A stretch of DNA of 64,000 bases from Endomychus coccineus (GCA_958510875.1 OY294070.1:121190703-121254702), one strand, 5' to 3'; counted from the stretch's first letter, positions 21,041 through 33,320 are shown. Program-made: numbers and translations. Notes: generated by a model not told the origin, from the sequence alone.

Positions 21041-21049
21041 ACTCTTTTC

Positions 21050-22139
21050 AGGTCCATTAATTCGAAGTTAGTAAAATGTGACCAAGAGTACATATATCTA
21101 TGAATAAAAATAATAAATATTATTTCTTGATGTTCTAAAAACTTGAAGTGGACAACTAGCTGGCGGATATTGAACCAATTGATTTTCATGCCATATTCTC
21201 CTCAAAATGCCACATAACTACAACCATGAAAGGCTCGAATGTCTATAGAATCTGATGATCTCTTCATGGAATTTATTTATGACCATCATCCAATAAGAAA
21301 GTATTTTCTATCACAATAAGCATTCGCAGACACGTTCGCAAATAGTTTCAAACACTGAGTTGAAAGGTATACAAACATTATTCAGGAAAAGCAAGAAGTC
21401 CCTTTTCGAATCTGTGCGGGATTTATTTAGAAACGATAAAACCCTTTGGAGACGACGCGGAGCTTTTTGATATATTTGCTTTTGAAGTTATGACGTTTGT
21501 GTAATCTAATACACGGAACGTCTGCTAGAAGTCGGAGAATATATCATGTCTTGCCTCGGTGTGGAATTTATACAGATATGGCAGCGTTTATTTAAAAAGT
21601 CGACAGGAGCATAAAGCATACGCCACATTATGCAGTTATTTCCTCTTTGTGTCTTGCAATCTTCTTTACCAGCGCGCGGAGTCTCTCCGTTTTGAGAAAT
21701 GCTCGGATACAAAAATACAATTGTAATCTTTTTCATGCCAGATTAAATCTTCTTGTCTGAATGTAAACCTTCGCATCTACGGAAACAAAACTGCGCTACA
21801 TTAAATGAAATTTATTTCCTGGAGTGTATCATTTCTACTGAGCAAAACGAGCAAATCGCTAAATATAAATCCTCGACGTAATGCAACTGGCATCAAACAG
21901 TTAAACTCGAGGAACTCCGCAAATATGAGTTTAATTTAATTTAAAGTATCGCAACAAAATTGCTATTCGTCATGCTGGTTGCTCAATGTTCGAGCAGGTT
22001 ATGATAACCAACTTTTTCGAGCGTCTCTTCAAACGTACCTAAAATAACATTGGAAACTGTTCGACTATCTTTGTGCGTGCGTAAAATTTTGATTTATACA
22101 CATTTTATCAAATCATGTTACATATCAATCTTTTGAATG
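21050..22139. other. No gene recognised
   Basis: Low-repeat sequence of mixed composition with no transposon motif noted. The frame at 21506-21736 lacks signatures. Confidence 0.45.
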
Positions 22140-22259
22140 CAAATTATTCAATAAGGCTTCAGGGGCCTGGAACTTCTCGCATTTCTAGTAGAAGAGAACC
22201 TAGAATTTCTGAATGACGGTTCTAAATCGACCTTTGTCACTGTCAACAGGCAAGAGGTT

Positions 22260-23640
22260 TTAGATCTTTGCTATCTGTAACAGCAACACGAGAGGTAAGC
22301 TCCAGGAGTGGAGTTTCTGAGGAGCCCTCACTCTCAGATAATAGACTTAAAAGTCGTGTTAGCAGACGTTGGAGTGACGGCCCAATGGAAAAGGAACCTT
22401 TGGAATGCCAACTGGGAAGGGTATACGTGCGAGATCTCAAAGCCCAGCTTGGGGGGTTTAAGGGCAATTACAGCAAGACTGTTGACCTGGAGGTTTCAGA
22501 GAGCACCATTAGAAATACCATAGTTGCCGCCTATGAGAGAAATTGTCCCCTTAAACGGATCCCCATTAGAGCGTAAGGGATCTCGAAAAGTGTAAGAGGG
22601 AAACGAGGCGGCTCTTCAACAGAGCTACAAAGTCGGGACCAGGGAGGCCTGGGATCGGCACAAAAACAGTCAGAGGCAATATAAGGAACTCTTGAGAAAG
22701 TCCCAATATCCAAAACTAGTCTGGCCTGGCAGGCAACCGGGGAGGTAGTATACAGTTCTTGAAAAAAGAAGATGGGGCAACAGTAAATCTCCAGAAGAGA
22801 TACTTACTTGAGCTGTTGATGAAGGCAAGTTTTCCGGATATTACCCTTCGGGAGTGATATAGCGGCACCCACTACACCGGAAGGCCTGGATGGGGGGGGG
22901 AGAAACTGGTCTATGGCAGCAAAAGGGGTAAGCGTTGAAAAAGTAAGAAGAGCTGTCAACTGATGGATTATTTCCAGTACTTCTGCAAAAGGGTCTGGAC
23001 TCAATCCTGGTTACGCTGACTGTGGTGCTGAGGGGTTGTTTTGCGGGAGGCTACATGCCCAAGGAGTGGAAGAGAACTCATGTGACCTTCATTCACAAAG
23101 CGGGTAAGAAAAAGTATGTAAATGTTAACGATTACCCGTCTATAAGTCTTACGTCGTTTTCTGTTGAATACGTTAGAGAGGCTTGTAGACTGGTATCTTA
23201 AGGCAGGACCTCTGAAGCAGTAACCTCTTCAAGAGGAACAGCATGCTTTTCAGATGGGCAGATCTTTGAGAGGGCTCTGCACTCGGTTGTTGGCTTTATA
23301 GAGCAGCAGCTGAAGTGGAAGTGATTGGTGCCTTCTTGGACATAGAGAGGGGGCCTTTAACAAGACCTCTAGGAGGTTTATTAAACAAGCGGCGGAAAGA
23401 CATGGTGTCCCGAGAGATATAATAGGGTGGATTATGAACACTCTTGAACGTTTCCACGACATGGCAATGTTATACTCTGGAAGGGTTGGTATCACAAGGA
23501 TATTCACAGAGAGGGTACTGTCCCTCTTTTATAGTTTGGTCGTGGATGAGCCACTTACTAGTAAGGTTAAACCGTGCTGGTATTGAGATGATAGGTTATG
23601 ATGATGACATCGCCAACTTTTTATTAAGCACGCTACCTTC
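22260..23640 (+). pseudogene. RNase H-type LINE: endonuclease-RT linker and RT domain (degenerate)
   Basis: Across several frames the plus strand gives LKAQLGGFKGNYSKTVDLEV, then TIVAAYERNCPLKRI (linker). Then come VTLTVVLRGCFAGGYMPKEW, FIHKAGKKKYVNVNDYPSIS, EEQHAFQMG-like and RALHSVVGFIEQQL. Further on are the segments after motif A (RRFIKQAAERHGVPRDIIGW) and VRLNRAGIEMIGYDDDIANF. The catalytic box is YDDD in place of YADD. The motif order matches R1/LOA/I-like LINEs. Many stops and shifts are present, so it is a dead copy. It may belong to the same group as the tails at 5790-6460 and 62979-64000, but there is no overlapping segment to prove it. Confidence 0.8.
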
Positions 23641-23701
23641 TCAACCAATCTTCAAAAATCGTCAATGCTCATTTAGGTTCAATAAACTTAGTAATATTTA
23701 A

Positions 23702-24990
23702 CAAAGTAATTGTACCTATGTTTATCCTTTGAATTTGGAATATCATAATAGAAATCTCGATTTAATCAATGTGAAATTGTAAACTCAATATTCTGTGATC
23801 CTTTTAGTTCATAATTCTACAGTATCGACTGTTCACTATGTACCTATGTCTAAATGTTCAATAACAAACTTACACTTGAATAATAATATATTGACATAAG
23901 CAATTGTCAATATATTTCGGACAGTGGGATCTGTGAAACGAATCACCAGCTCACTCTAATAGGTGTATCTGTGGATGCCACAGTGTGGTGAAAATATATA
24001 ATCTTACAATTTGTAAGGGACCAGAGGAAATAAAAACCTATAACCTGGACTCAACAAGCATTATTTTGTATCATTTGAATTAGGTCCTCTTCACTTGTGC
24101 GGAGCCTGAAAACCGCAACCAGGCGCGTCCCCAGGACGCGGATAGGGGAATGATCATGGCCCTATTGCCAGCAAGGTCAAGGGTAGGAGTAGACATGCCC
24201 CCGCGGACCAACAGGCACCCAGACCCTGGACAGATTATGGGACTCCCAGTCACATGTTCCTGAGAAGAAGGTGACGGATAGATTGCGGCTGATACGGAGA
24301 ACCATATGTTCTAGAAGAGTAAGTTATCCCATCATAGATAACTTACTGAAACACATAGGAAATATCAACAAAGCGATAGTACTAGAACACAAGAACCTTA
24401 ATATTGGGAACAAACAATATTTTGGTACAAGAGAGAAACCCCACAGGAAAACATCCATAACGAGATTAAGTACTGGAAACCCAGAAACCGTAACATCGGT
24501 AAAAACGAAACATATAGGAAATTATACACAGAGAGATAAATCACTAAGACCAAAGAATACCGTAAAATTGGGCATCAACCATATTACGATAAAAACATAA
24601 GAACTTAGAGACACAACAACAACATCAACGTATATAACAATGTAGATATTGACGTTTAATCAACGGAAATATCACCATAAAACATCAAAGGAAACTCACA
24701 TCGATATAACATCGAGAAACAAAGAGAAAGGCGCAGTCCATATCCTGAAGTAGTGCGATAAGCGGTTCCGGGATATGGATGAAGATCGGAGAGGATTTAG
24801 CAGATATGCTGTAATATAGAGCGAGTCCTGCCCTACCTGAAGTGATAGATAAAGCTGTTGGTGTGCATAAAGCATTTCCTCTCCACAGAAAAAAAAAGGT
24901 GTGACAAATGATTACCTAGGCTAGGAATCAAGATGCTGGCGTGGAGTCTCTCCAAGCCTCTCATCAGTTGTTACAACAATCGAAGCACAC
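23702..24990. other. Unclassified; GC-richer block with retroelement-like character
   Basis: 23702-24090 is AT-rich without signals. At 24100-24270 the composition changes abruptly (CGCGTCCCCAGGACGCGG and similar), like the untranslated region of a retroelement. It is followed by an adenine-rich stretch with one open frame (24271-24600) that has no domain I recognise. I do not assign it. Confidence 0.35.
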
Positions 24991-27690
24991 CTTCGCCTCA
25001 TGTCCCTTATTTAACCGCAGAAATGATTGTTTCACCTCGACACTAGCCGCAAAGATGATTTACATATCTCATATCTAACACCAAAGACGATTCTCTCTTC
25101 TTAATTAACCGCAGAGACGATTCTTACCTAACAGCGATGATGATTATCACCTATTACCTGTCTAGAAAGATGATTCTCATATCTTTTATCTAACCTCAAA
25201 TAATGATTATTTTAGCTGTCATCTAACAGCAAATATGATCATCTTATATATCTAAGAGCAAAGATGATTCTTATAACACTAATGTAACAGCAATCTGTTA
25301 TCTAATCGCAAATATGATTCTTATATCTTTTATCTAACCTCAAGGATGATTCGTATATCTCTCATCCAAGAGCAAAAATGGTTCCTGTATATCTTATCTA
25401 ATAACAAATTCTCTTTTATTATCTAACCGAAACATGATTACCTTCTCTCATTCAACTTCAAATATGATTCTTATATCTTTTATCTAACCTCAAGGATGAT
25501 TCGTATATCTCTCATCCAAGAGCAAAAATGGTTCCTGTATATCTTATCTAATAACAAATTCTCTTCTATTATCTAACCGAAATATGATTACCTTCTCTCA
25601 TTCAACTTCAAATATGATTCTTATATCTTTTATCTAACCGCAAGGATGATTCGTATATCTCTCATCCAAGAGCAAAAATGGTTCCTGTATATCTTATCTA
25701 ATAACAAATTCTCTTCTATCATCTAACCGAAATATGATTACCTTCTCTCATTCAACTTCAAATATGATTCTTACATCTTTTATCTAACCGCAAGGATGAT
25801 TCGTATATCTCTCATCCAAGAGCAAAAATTGATTCCTGTATATCTTATCTAACAACAAAGATGATTATCTTCTATTATCGAACCGAAAATAGATTACCTT
25901 CTCTCATTCAACTTCAAATATGATTCTTATATCTTTTATCTAACCGCAAGGATGATTCGTATATCTCTCATCCAAGAGCAAAAATGATTCCTGTATATCT
26001 TATCTAATAACAAATTCTCTTCTATTATCTAACCTAAATATGATTACCTTCTCTCATTCAACTTCAAATATGATTCTTATATCTTTTATCTAACCGCAAG
26101 GATGATTCGTATATTTCTCATCCAAGAGCAAAAATGATTCCTGTATATCTTATCTAATAACAAATTCTCTTCTATTATCTAACCGAATATGATTACCTTC
26201 TCTCATTCAACTTCAAATATGATTCTTATATCTTTTATCTAACCGCAAGGATGATTCGTATATCTCTCATCCAAGAGCAAAAATGATTCCTGTATATCTT
26301 ATCTAACAACAAACATGATTATCTTCTATTATCTAACCGAAAATAGATTACCTTCTCTCATTCAACTTCAAATATAATTCGTATATCTTTTATCTAACCG
26401 CAAGGATGATTCGTATATCTCTCATCCAAGAGCAAACATGATTCCTTCCTGTATATCTTATCTAATAACAAATTCTCTTCTATTATCTAACCGAAATATG
26501 GATTACCTTCTCTCATTCAACTTCAAATATGATTCTTATATCTTAATATCTAACCGCAAGGATGATTCGTATATCTCTCATCCAACAGCAAAAATGATTC
26601 CTGTATATCTTATCTAACAACAAAGATGATTATCTTCTATTATCTAACCGAAAATAGATTACCTTCTCTCATTCAACTTCAAATATGATTCTTATATCTT
26701 TTATCTAACCGCAAGGATGATTCGTATATCTCTCATCCAAGAGCAAAAATTGATTCCTGTATATCTTATCTAACAACAAAGATGATTATCTTCTATTATC
26801 TAACCGAAAATAGATTACCTTCTCTCATTCAACTTCAAATATGATTCTTATATCTTTTATCTAACCGCAAGGATGATTCGTATATCTCTCATCCAAGGGC
26901 AAAAATGGTTCCTGTATATCTTATCTAATAACAAATTATCTTCTATTATCTAACCGAAATATGATTACCTTCTCTCATTTAACTTCGAATATGATTCTTA
27001 TATCTTTTATCTAACCGCAAAGATGATTCGTATATCTCTCATCCAAGAGCAAAAATTGATTCCGGTATATCTTATCTAACAACAAAGATGGTTATCTTCT
27101 ATTATCTAACCGAAAATAGATTACCTTCTCTCATTCAACTTCAAATATGATTCTTATATCTTTTATCTAACCGCAAGGATGATTCGTATATCTCTCATCC
27201 AAGAGCAAAAATGATTCCTTCCTGTATATCTTATCTAATAACAAATTCTCTTCTATTATCTAACCGAAATATGGATTACCTTCTCTCATTCAACTTCAAA
27301 TATGATTCTTATATCTTAATATCTAACCGCAAGGATGATTCGTATATCTCTCATCCAAGAGCAAAAATGATTCCTGTATATCTTATCTTACAACAAAGAT
27401 GATTATCTTCTATTATCTAACCGAAAATATGATGACCTTCTCTCATTCAACTTCAAATATGATTCTTATATCTCGTATCTAACAGCAAATATGATTGTAA
27501 CATCTTTGATCAAACCGCGCAGACGATTCCTACATCTATTATTTAACAGCAATTATGATTCTCTTCTCTTATCTAAACGCAAAGGTAAGTGTTAAATTTT
27601 TTATCTAACAGCGTAGACGATTATTTTCTCTTATCTAACCGCAAATATGATTATTATACCTCTTATCTGACCGCAAAGACGTTTGTAATA
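24990..27690. repeat. 2.7 kb minisatellite with about 150/156 bp higher-order units
   Basis: The basic monomer is about 30 bp (ATGATTCTTATATCTTTTAT plus CTAACCGCAA and variants). In the centre, five variant monomers form a higher-order unit. The landmark ATGATTCTTATATC recurs at 25314, 25464, 25614, 25764, 25920, 26070, 26219, 26374, 26529, 26685, 26841, 26991, 27147, 27302 and 27459. Spacings cluster at 149-150 and 155-157 according to whether a GATGAT block is present. Both flanks (24990-25310 and 27480-27690) hold more diverged monomers without the higher-order order. Short open frames inside are by-products. Confidence 0.92.
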
Positions 27691-27913
27691 GCTCCTATTT
27701 AATCACAACAACAAAACTGTTGAAATAAAGTTAAAATACGCTTTCATGTCTCTGTAATTTACTTACTCATATTGTAAACCAAGTGGATATGACAGAAAGA
27801 TATACGCAATAAAAAATGTCTACTTCAACGACACAACTTTGTAAATGGCTAGTGTCGAGTGCGATTAAAAATTGAGATGTTGAAAAAGAGGAAATCCAAT
27901 AATAATAACTTAC

Positions 27914-27940
27914 CTTGTCGTCTTCACCCTCGCTATCACA
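27914..27940 (-). CDS. 27 nt micro-exon of an unidentified host gene
   Basis: On the minus strand, TTTTTTCTATTTCAG (acceptor) is followed by 27 nt encoding CDSEGEDDK and then GTAAGTTATT (donor). Of the three frames, one has stops; the phase-0 frame is open and acidic. The exon is a multiple of three. Two further exon candidates of the same strand and phase lie upstream in transcription order (35295-35414, 47695-47808). A 27 nt in-frame micro-exon would suit alternative splicing. The gene is not recognised. RNA data would settle it. Confidence 0.7.
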
Positions 27941-27944
27941 CTGA

Positions 27945-28490
27945 AATAGAAAAAAATCCATTAGTACGATGGTTGCTGCGGTAAAAACAGGTCGTATGTA
28001 GAGAGGAATGAGAGAGAATGAGGGAAATAAAAAGTCAATCTGTTTTTGCACATAGCTTACGTGCTTTTCGCTATGAGCGACTCATCTTACAAAGAAACGC
28101 TTTCCACTTTCCCGCAGCATTGGAATAAAAACAATTCGCGAAAACATTCAGATATCAAAGCGTCTCTAAAAAAAGCAATAAACTTATTTCGGAACAAAGT
28201 TACCTCCTTTTGTGCCGTCATATTGAAAAGCGAAATTTAAATCGCATATATGTATTCGTAAACTTTTCCGTTTTAATCTGGATATTAGAATGTCGAACGT
28301 TGCTCTAGACGCGAAGAAATTCAATGAAGGATGAAAGTTAAATGACATGGCAACGAAACAAATGTGTACGTTAAATTCTCGCCTTTACTTTTACCTATTC
28401 ATTGTACGTTTTTACCGCTTCCAGGTCCAGTTTCTTTCAATGGGGTGTTATAGATAAAAAGTCGAAAAAGTCTGATGTGGTAGCTCATCA
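27945..28490. other. Presumed intron; no feature seen
   Basis: No transposon motif was seen. The frame at 28046-28240 is short and unsupported. Confidence 0.4.
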
Positions 28491-28494
28491 AATT

Positions 28495-28572
28495 CGTTTG
28501 ACTAAATTCTTCCCCAAATTCGTTACTGGATTGACGGGGCATTGCAGTCTGAATAGATAAAGATATAGAGCG
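28495..28572 (+). pseudogene. Tiny LINE tail fragment
   Basis: The translation LTKFFPKFVTGLTGHCSLNR matches the LLTGHCxLN motif just before the C-terminal knuckle of RNase H-type LINEs. It is followed by unrelated sequence. Confidence 0.5.
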
Positions 28573-28574
28573 TT

Positions 28575-29490
28575 ATTATTATTATTATGAAGGGGGGACC
28601 ATTGAGGTTCCTCAATGCCTAGTGGGGCGGTTCCCACTCACGAGTGTTCACTCAGCTACCAAGGAGCAGCTCCCACTCAAGAGTGTTCACCGTGCTATCT
28701 CAAGTGAACGAGCCCTGAAGAGGTTAACACCGTCCTCGTGATATATTTTATTAAATGTCGGCCTAGTACCGACGCCAAGAGGTGAGCAACCTAGAGGAGC
28801 GGTTCCCATTCCCACTCAAGAGTGTTCACCACGCTCCAGAGGTAGACTCGAGGGGTTCACCAGACTCCCGAAGGGGACAAACAGCCACCTATTCAACATC
28901 CAGTCGGGGTCATATAAAATCATTTCATGCATAAGATCCACTAAAGCCCCGGATTATGCCTTCTTATCCCAGGTTGCTGGTTGGAACGGACTCATGTCGA
29001 CGATTTCTTGTATACGTTGCCTTAAGACTAACACGAGTAGGCGGAGGGACTATGCCTCGACAGACGGTCCAGGATGTTCAGGAAGCACGGTGCCTACTGT
29101 ACCAAAATTCATGTAGTTTCTCGCTCAAAGTAGTCTTATCTCCAGGAAGGGGCGAAGCAAAGGTGTATCTGCGGAGCTACACTACTTTGCACAAGCAAAT
29201 ACTTCGAGAGATAGAGCAAATTACACCACAGAAGCTGGGAAAAAACTTAGTCTCTTCAAAAGATCTAAAGCTCACCGGCACATATACATAAGTTCTTCAA
29301 AGGCACGGAAGGAACAACACCCCTAATTTAAACTAACCGAACGAAATTAGTGGGTAATGAAATTTATAAATTTCTCAAGGTTACTTTCGATCAGCACCAT
29401 CTTGCATCTATAGTTATCCGTACCGATTTGCAGGTAAAACGGAGCGTGTGACGAGTCTTGTAAAATTGGTAAGTTAGAAATTAACTCCCT
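28575..29490. other. Unclassified repeat-like block with CACTCAAGAGTG motifs
   Basis: GC-richer than its surroundings. CACTCAAGAGTG, itself an inverted repeat around AA, occurs near 28675 and 28814, with a CACTCACGAGTG variant near 28636. Each is followed by TTCAC. An open frame at 28956-29291 (111 residues) follows. It has no domain I know and could be the start of a retroelement ORF. I leave it unassigned. Confidence 0.4.
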
Positions 29491-29852
29491 TAAGCTAGCA
29501 AAGCAAAGTGACCAAAATGATTTCCAAGATATTTCAAAATATGGTGCTATTTTAGAGCCCCATTTAAAAATTGGGTGCTTTATCGTTAAAAAAATAATGT
29601 TTTTGCCGGCTCAATATAAATGGATGCGACGTGTTCCAAAACAGGAAGTTTAATAAAAAATAATGTAGTGCTATTTTAAACATACTTTATTTGCCAATAA
29701 ATATGCTTTGTTTTTATACCACTTGTGAGTGCCATTATCAAACAGACCTGTTCGAGTTAAAGGTATATCCTTTAGTATAATGAAATATATGCAACTGGAC
29801 GATGACTTCTACGTCATACCATTATGGACTGAGCGAAATGACATCTAAATGC

Positions 29853-30453
29853 GGGACTCCACCAAACTGGGCAAGCCTTGTGGCTTTGCCACAGACTTAA
29901 GATCGACTCCACCAAACTGGGCAGATATGCCGGCTTGCGCTTGCAGAATGCAGAGTTCTTGTTCTTCATAGGGAAATGTTTGACGACGACGACATTTTTT
30001 TGTTAGGTTATATGGCCCTGAAAATTATTACCAAGAAAAAAAAGAGAAAACACAGGTTTTGGGTACGGCCTAGTTCAAACAAAAATCTTCAAAAAACTGA
30101 AAGTAAACTATTAAGTGATTTAAAAAGTGGTGATTGTGGTTTAGTGCCTGGCCGTCATACTATCAGAAGCTCTTTTCAGAATTTTGTTAGCAGATTTTGG
30201 AGGTAATTTGCTTAATTGGACCTCAAATTGCTAAACGCAACACAAATTACAGAAATGCTATACTAGTTGCAGATGGATTGGCAGTAACACCCCCCGCGGG
30301 CTGAAATTCTTTTGATATTTAGCGACATTTGCCCGCTACAAAAATTATGCCGGCGGCCTCGAAGAAATTCCTATTTTAATTTTTCTTCAGCAAAAGCCGG
30401 CGGGTTGTGCCGGCGGCACATGCCGCTGGCCTAGCCCAGTTTGGTGGAGTTCC
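29853..30453 (+). mobile_element. PIF/Harbinger deletion derivative
   Basis: ACTCCACCAAACTGGGC stands near the left end (29853, with a second copy about 50 bp inward) and inverted at the right end (to 30453). Inside, 29976-30294 encodes the start of a Harbinger-type transposase. It has KHRFWVRPSS, FQNFVSRFWR and, after a small shift, CLIGPQIAKRNTNYRNAILV followed by ADGLAVT. This is the FWVRP...LIGPxIxKxxTxxRxAI...LAVTLRFLA order of PIF/Harbinger proteins. The DDE domain is missing, so it is non-autonomous. The expected 3 bp duplication was not clear. Confidence 0.7.
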
Positions 30454-30549
30454 ACCTTGAGATATCTTAAAATATAGTGCTAATTTTGTGACATTTCTAA
30501 TTGGCTTGCTTCAGCATGTAAAAAATTATATTTTTGCTGACTTGATATA

Positions 30550-32860
30550 CAGGCTGTCCTCGAACTGCGTGGCTAAAATAAAACCGAAGATTCTTTGATT
30601 CGAAAAAAATTTGATGAGCCTTTTTACTTTTGCCTCAAGTGTCTTGTTTAGCCGGTAGAGGGCTTCAAAGTTGCAAAAACAATTTTGTTTTTTCGGTATA
30701 ACTTGAGAACGTGATGGAGGACTTTTACAATATTTGGCAGGTGAGTTACTGTCAATAATAGCCGTTTTTGAGAGCGGAGCATAGAGCCTTAGAGACCATA
30801 GAAATGGCTCAAACTTGAGGATGTAACGGGAAGAGTGTCCAGAACTTTTTTGTGGTCGATGTAATTCACTCTATATTTTTTATGTAGATAGCTTATCTAA
30901 TTTGAAAACTTTTCTTACTCTTAGAAAATTTTGATAAAATCAACGGATTAGCTTGAAAAAAATAATTTTCGAGTCTCTGCAATTTTGGCTTACTAATTTT
31001 ACTTGATTAAAATACCTTAGTTGCCTTTGCTTTTCTAATGTCATTTTAGCATTTGGAGAATTTATTCTCAAAACTGTCAGTTTTTACTTTGCTTTCGGTA
31101 AAAATTTTATAAAATTATGGCTCAAAATTTCACTAACACTGAAATGGTTAATATCTCGGTAAAACACGAATAATAAAAACAATAGAAATGGGGAAACGAT
31201 GTGATTATTTAGGAAAAACAAATGCTAAATTAAAAGAAACAACAAAACTTTTTGGGAAATCGCTAAGGCATCAATTGTTCGAAATGTTGCCCATTTTCCT
31301 GAATACACAAATTAATTCGTTTCAAGAAATTGGATTGAACTCTGGCTAGTACTTCAGGATCATTCTTCAATAAATCCGCTTCATGATTAATTCGTTGCAA
31401 TAATTCCTCTCGTGTGTTTACTGGAGCTGCATAAACTTTCGACTTCAAAGCGCCCCATAGAAAGAAGTCGCAGGGCGTCAAATCAGGGGAGCGGGCCGGC
31501 CAGTTCACTGGTGCATCGTGTCCTCTACCTATCCAGCGATCTGGATATTCCGCATTCAAATGTCGCCTCACAGCTAATGTGAAATGAGGAGGTGCACCAT
31601 CATGGATAAACCAGGCCACGACGAATGTGTAAGGGCAAGTCTTCCAACAGTTCAAGTAGCCTTTGTTCCAAAAAGTTCAAGTAGTTCTCCCCGTTCAATC
31701 GATCGGGTATAACGGTAGGGCCAATAATAAAGTTATCCACAATTCCAACCCAAACATTGATTTTAGTTTGATTCTGAAAATATGTAACTTCCGTTTCATG
31801 AGGATTTTCATCAGCATAGAAATTTTCATTATGGAGGTTAAAAAGACCACATCTCGTGAAAGTATCTTTGTCCGTGAACAGAATTCTTCTACAAAAATTG
31901 GGGTTTGCGCTTTGTCTTTGGACAATAAGCCGACAGAAATCTAGCCGATGACCTGGATCCATGGGCAATAAGTCTTGAACTGTTTTAATATGATAGGGAT
32001 ACAACAGTTCTTCTTTCAGTACATTATGAACTAATGATTTTGAGGCTCCAATACGAAGTCCCAAACGTAGTGTGCTTATCCCAGGTTCAGTTTCAACCGC
32101 TTCCAGTATCGCTTCTTTGAGCTCTAACGTCCTTCTTGTCCGTCTGCGTCCAGTTTCTCTGCGATTTGCTCCAAATTTGCCGGTTTCGCGAAGGTTTGCC
32201 GATTTGGAATTCCCTTCTCCGGCCATTGCAACGACAAAGTCCATAAATCAATAACATATCAACCATTTCAGTGTTAGTGAAATTTTGAGACATATTTTTA
32301 TAAAATTTTTACTGAAAGCAAAGTAAAAACTGACAGTTTTGAGAATAAACTCTTCAAATGCCAAAATGACATTAGAAAAGCAAAGGCAACTAAGGTATTT
32401 TAATCAAGTAAAATTAGTAAGCCAAAATTGCAGAGACTCGAAAATTATTTTTTTCAAGCTAATCCGTTGATTTTATCAAAATTTTCTAAGAGTAAAAAAA
32501 CTTTTCAAATTAGATAAGCTATCTACATAAAAAATATCGAGTGAATTACATTGACCACAGAAAAATTCTGGATACTTTCCCCGTTACATCCTCAAGTTTG
32601 AGCCATTTCTATGGTCTCTAAGGCTCTGTGCTCCACTCTCAAAAATGGCCATTATTGACAGTAACTCACCTGCTAAATATTGTAAAAGTTCTTCATCACG
32701 TTCTCAAGTTATACCGAAAAAACAAAATAATTTTTGCAATTTTGAAGCCCTCTACCGGGTAAACAAGACACTTGAGGCAAAAGTAAAAAGGCTCATCAAC
32801 TTTTTTTCGAATCAAAGAATCTTCGGCTTTATTTTTGCCACGCAGTTCGAGGACACCCTG
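30550..32860 (-). mobile_element. Long-TIR element 3, about 608 bp TIRs, TA duplication
   Basis: Ends CAGGCTGTCCTCGAACTGCG and its inverse (CGCAGTTCGAGGACACCCTG), with TA at 30548-30549 and 32861-32862. The TIRs run about 30550-31158 and 32254-32860 and make up more than half of the 2311 bp. The transposase start codon lies inside the right TIR. A matching ATG with the same first dozen codons lies in the left TIR at 31117. The transposase belongs to the same broad group as elements 1 and 2. Confidence 0.9.
31263..32293 (-). pseudogene. DD(41-43)D-type transposase, two frameshifts
   Basis: Starts MSQNFTNTEMVDMLLIYG at 32293, a standard beginning for this insect transposase group. A deletion and shift follow within the next 30 codons. 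The frame 31600-32244 holds RRTRRTLELKEAILEAVETE, PGISTLRLGLRIGASKSLV and LLYPYHIKTVQDLLP, and the first catalytic aspartate in LFTDKDTFTRCG (usual FTDE). A second shift near 31630 leads to FIHDGAPPHF and SPDLTPCDFFLWGALKSKVY. By my count 43 residues separate the last two aspartates. It ends NGQHFEQLMP. All three catalytic aspartates remain, but no continuous frame does. Confidence 0.88.
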
Positions 32861-33320
32861 TATAAAGCTGGCAACGCAACAATAGAATCATTTGTTTTAA
32901 ATGCTTTGCCAGCTATTTTTTTAACACAAAAATACAACATTTTTTAATTAGGTACTAAAATAGCAATAAATTAATAGCGGTTATCCTTATTTTCTGTAGC
33001 AAAAACATTATTTTTCTTCAAACGCGGAAGGTGCTAAAATGGTGCTAATTTAGCACTATATTTTAAGATATCATTATACTAAAGGTATATTTATTAGCAT
33101 ATTAGGTATGTTTATGCATGGCACTAAATTATTTTGTATTATACTTTCTGTTGTGGGACACGCCATATTATTTTTTATTAATGCTTTGCCCGCTTTATAT
33201 GAAGACAGCAAAAACGTTTTTACTTAAACGCTAAAGCACCCAATTTTCATTTGAACACTAAAATAGCACTATATTATGAAATATGTTAGAATCATTCTTC
33301 TCACTTTGCTTTGCTAGCTT

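Larger units (their letters stand above)
29492..33320. mobile_element. Large inverted-repeat element nest
   Basis: AAGCTAGCAAAGCAAAGTGA at 29492 is inverted at about 33301-33320. The arms continue inward for about 300 bp (through GTGCTATTTTAG, AAAAATTGGGTGCTTTA and CCTTTAGTATAATGA). Within lie a Harbinger derivative (29853-30453) and the long-TIR element 3 (30550-32860). Without these the parent would be roughly 0.9 kb. I found no clear target-site duplication. Confidence 0.65.

Noticed and set aside
24990..27690. CRISPR-like appearance of regular repeats
   Set aside because: The spacing is continuous: every part of the unit recurs and there are no unique spacers. The context is an insect genome. 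It is a minisatellite.
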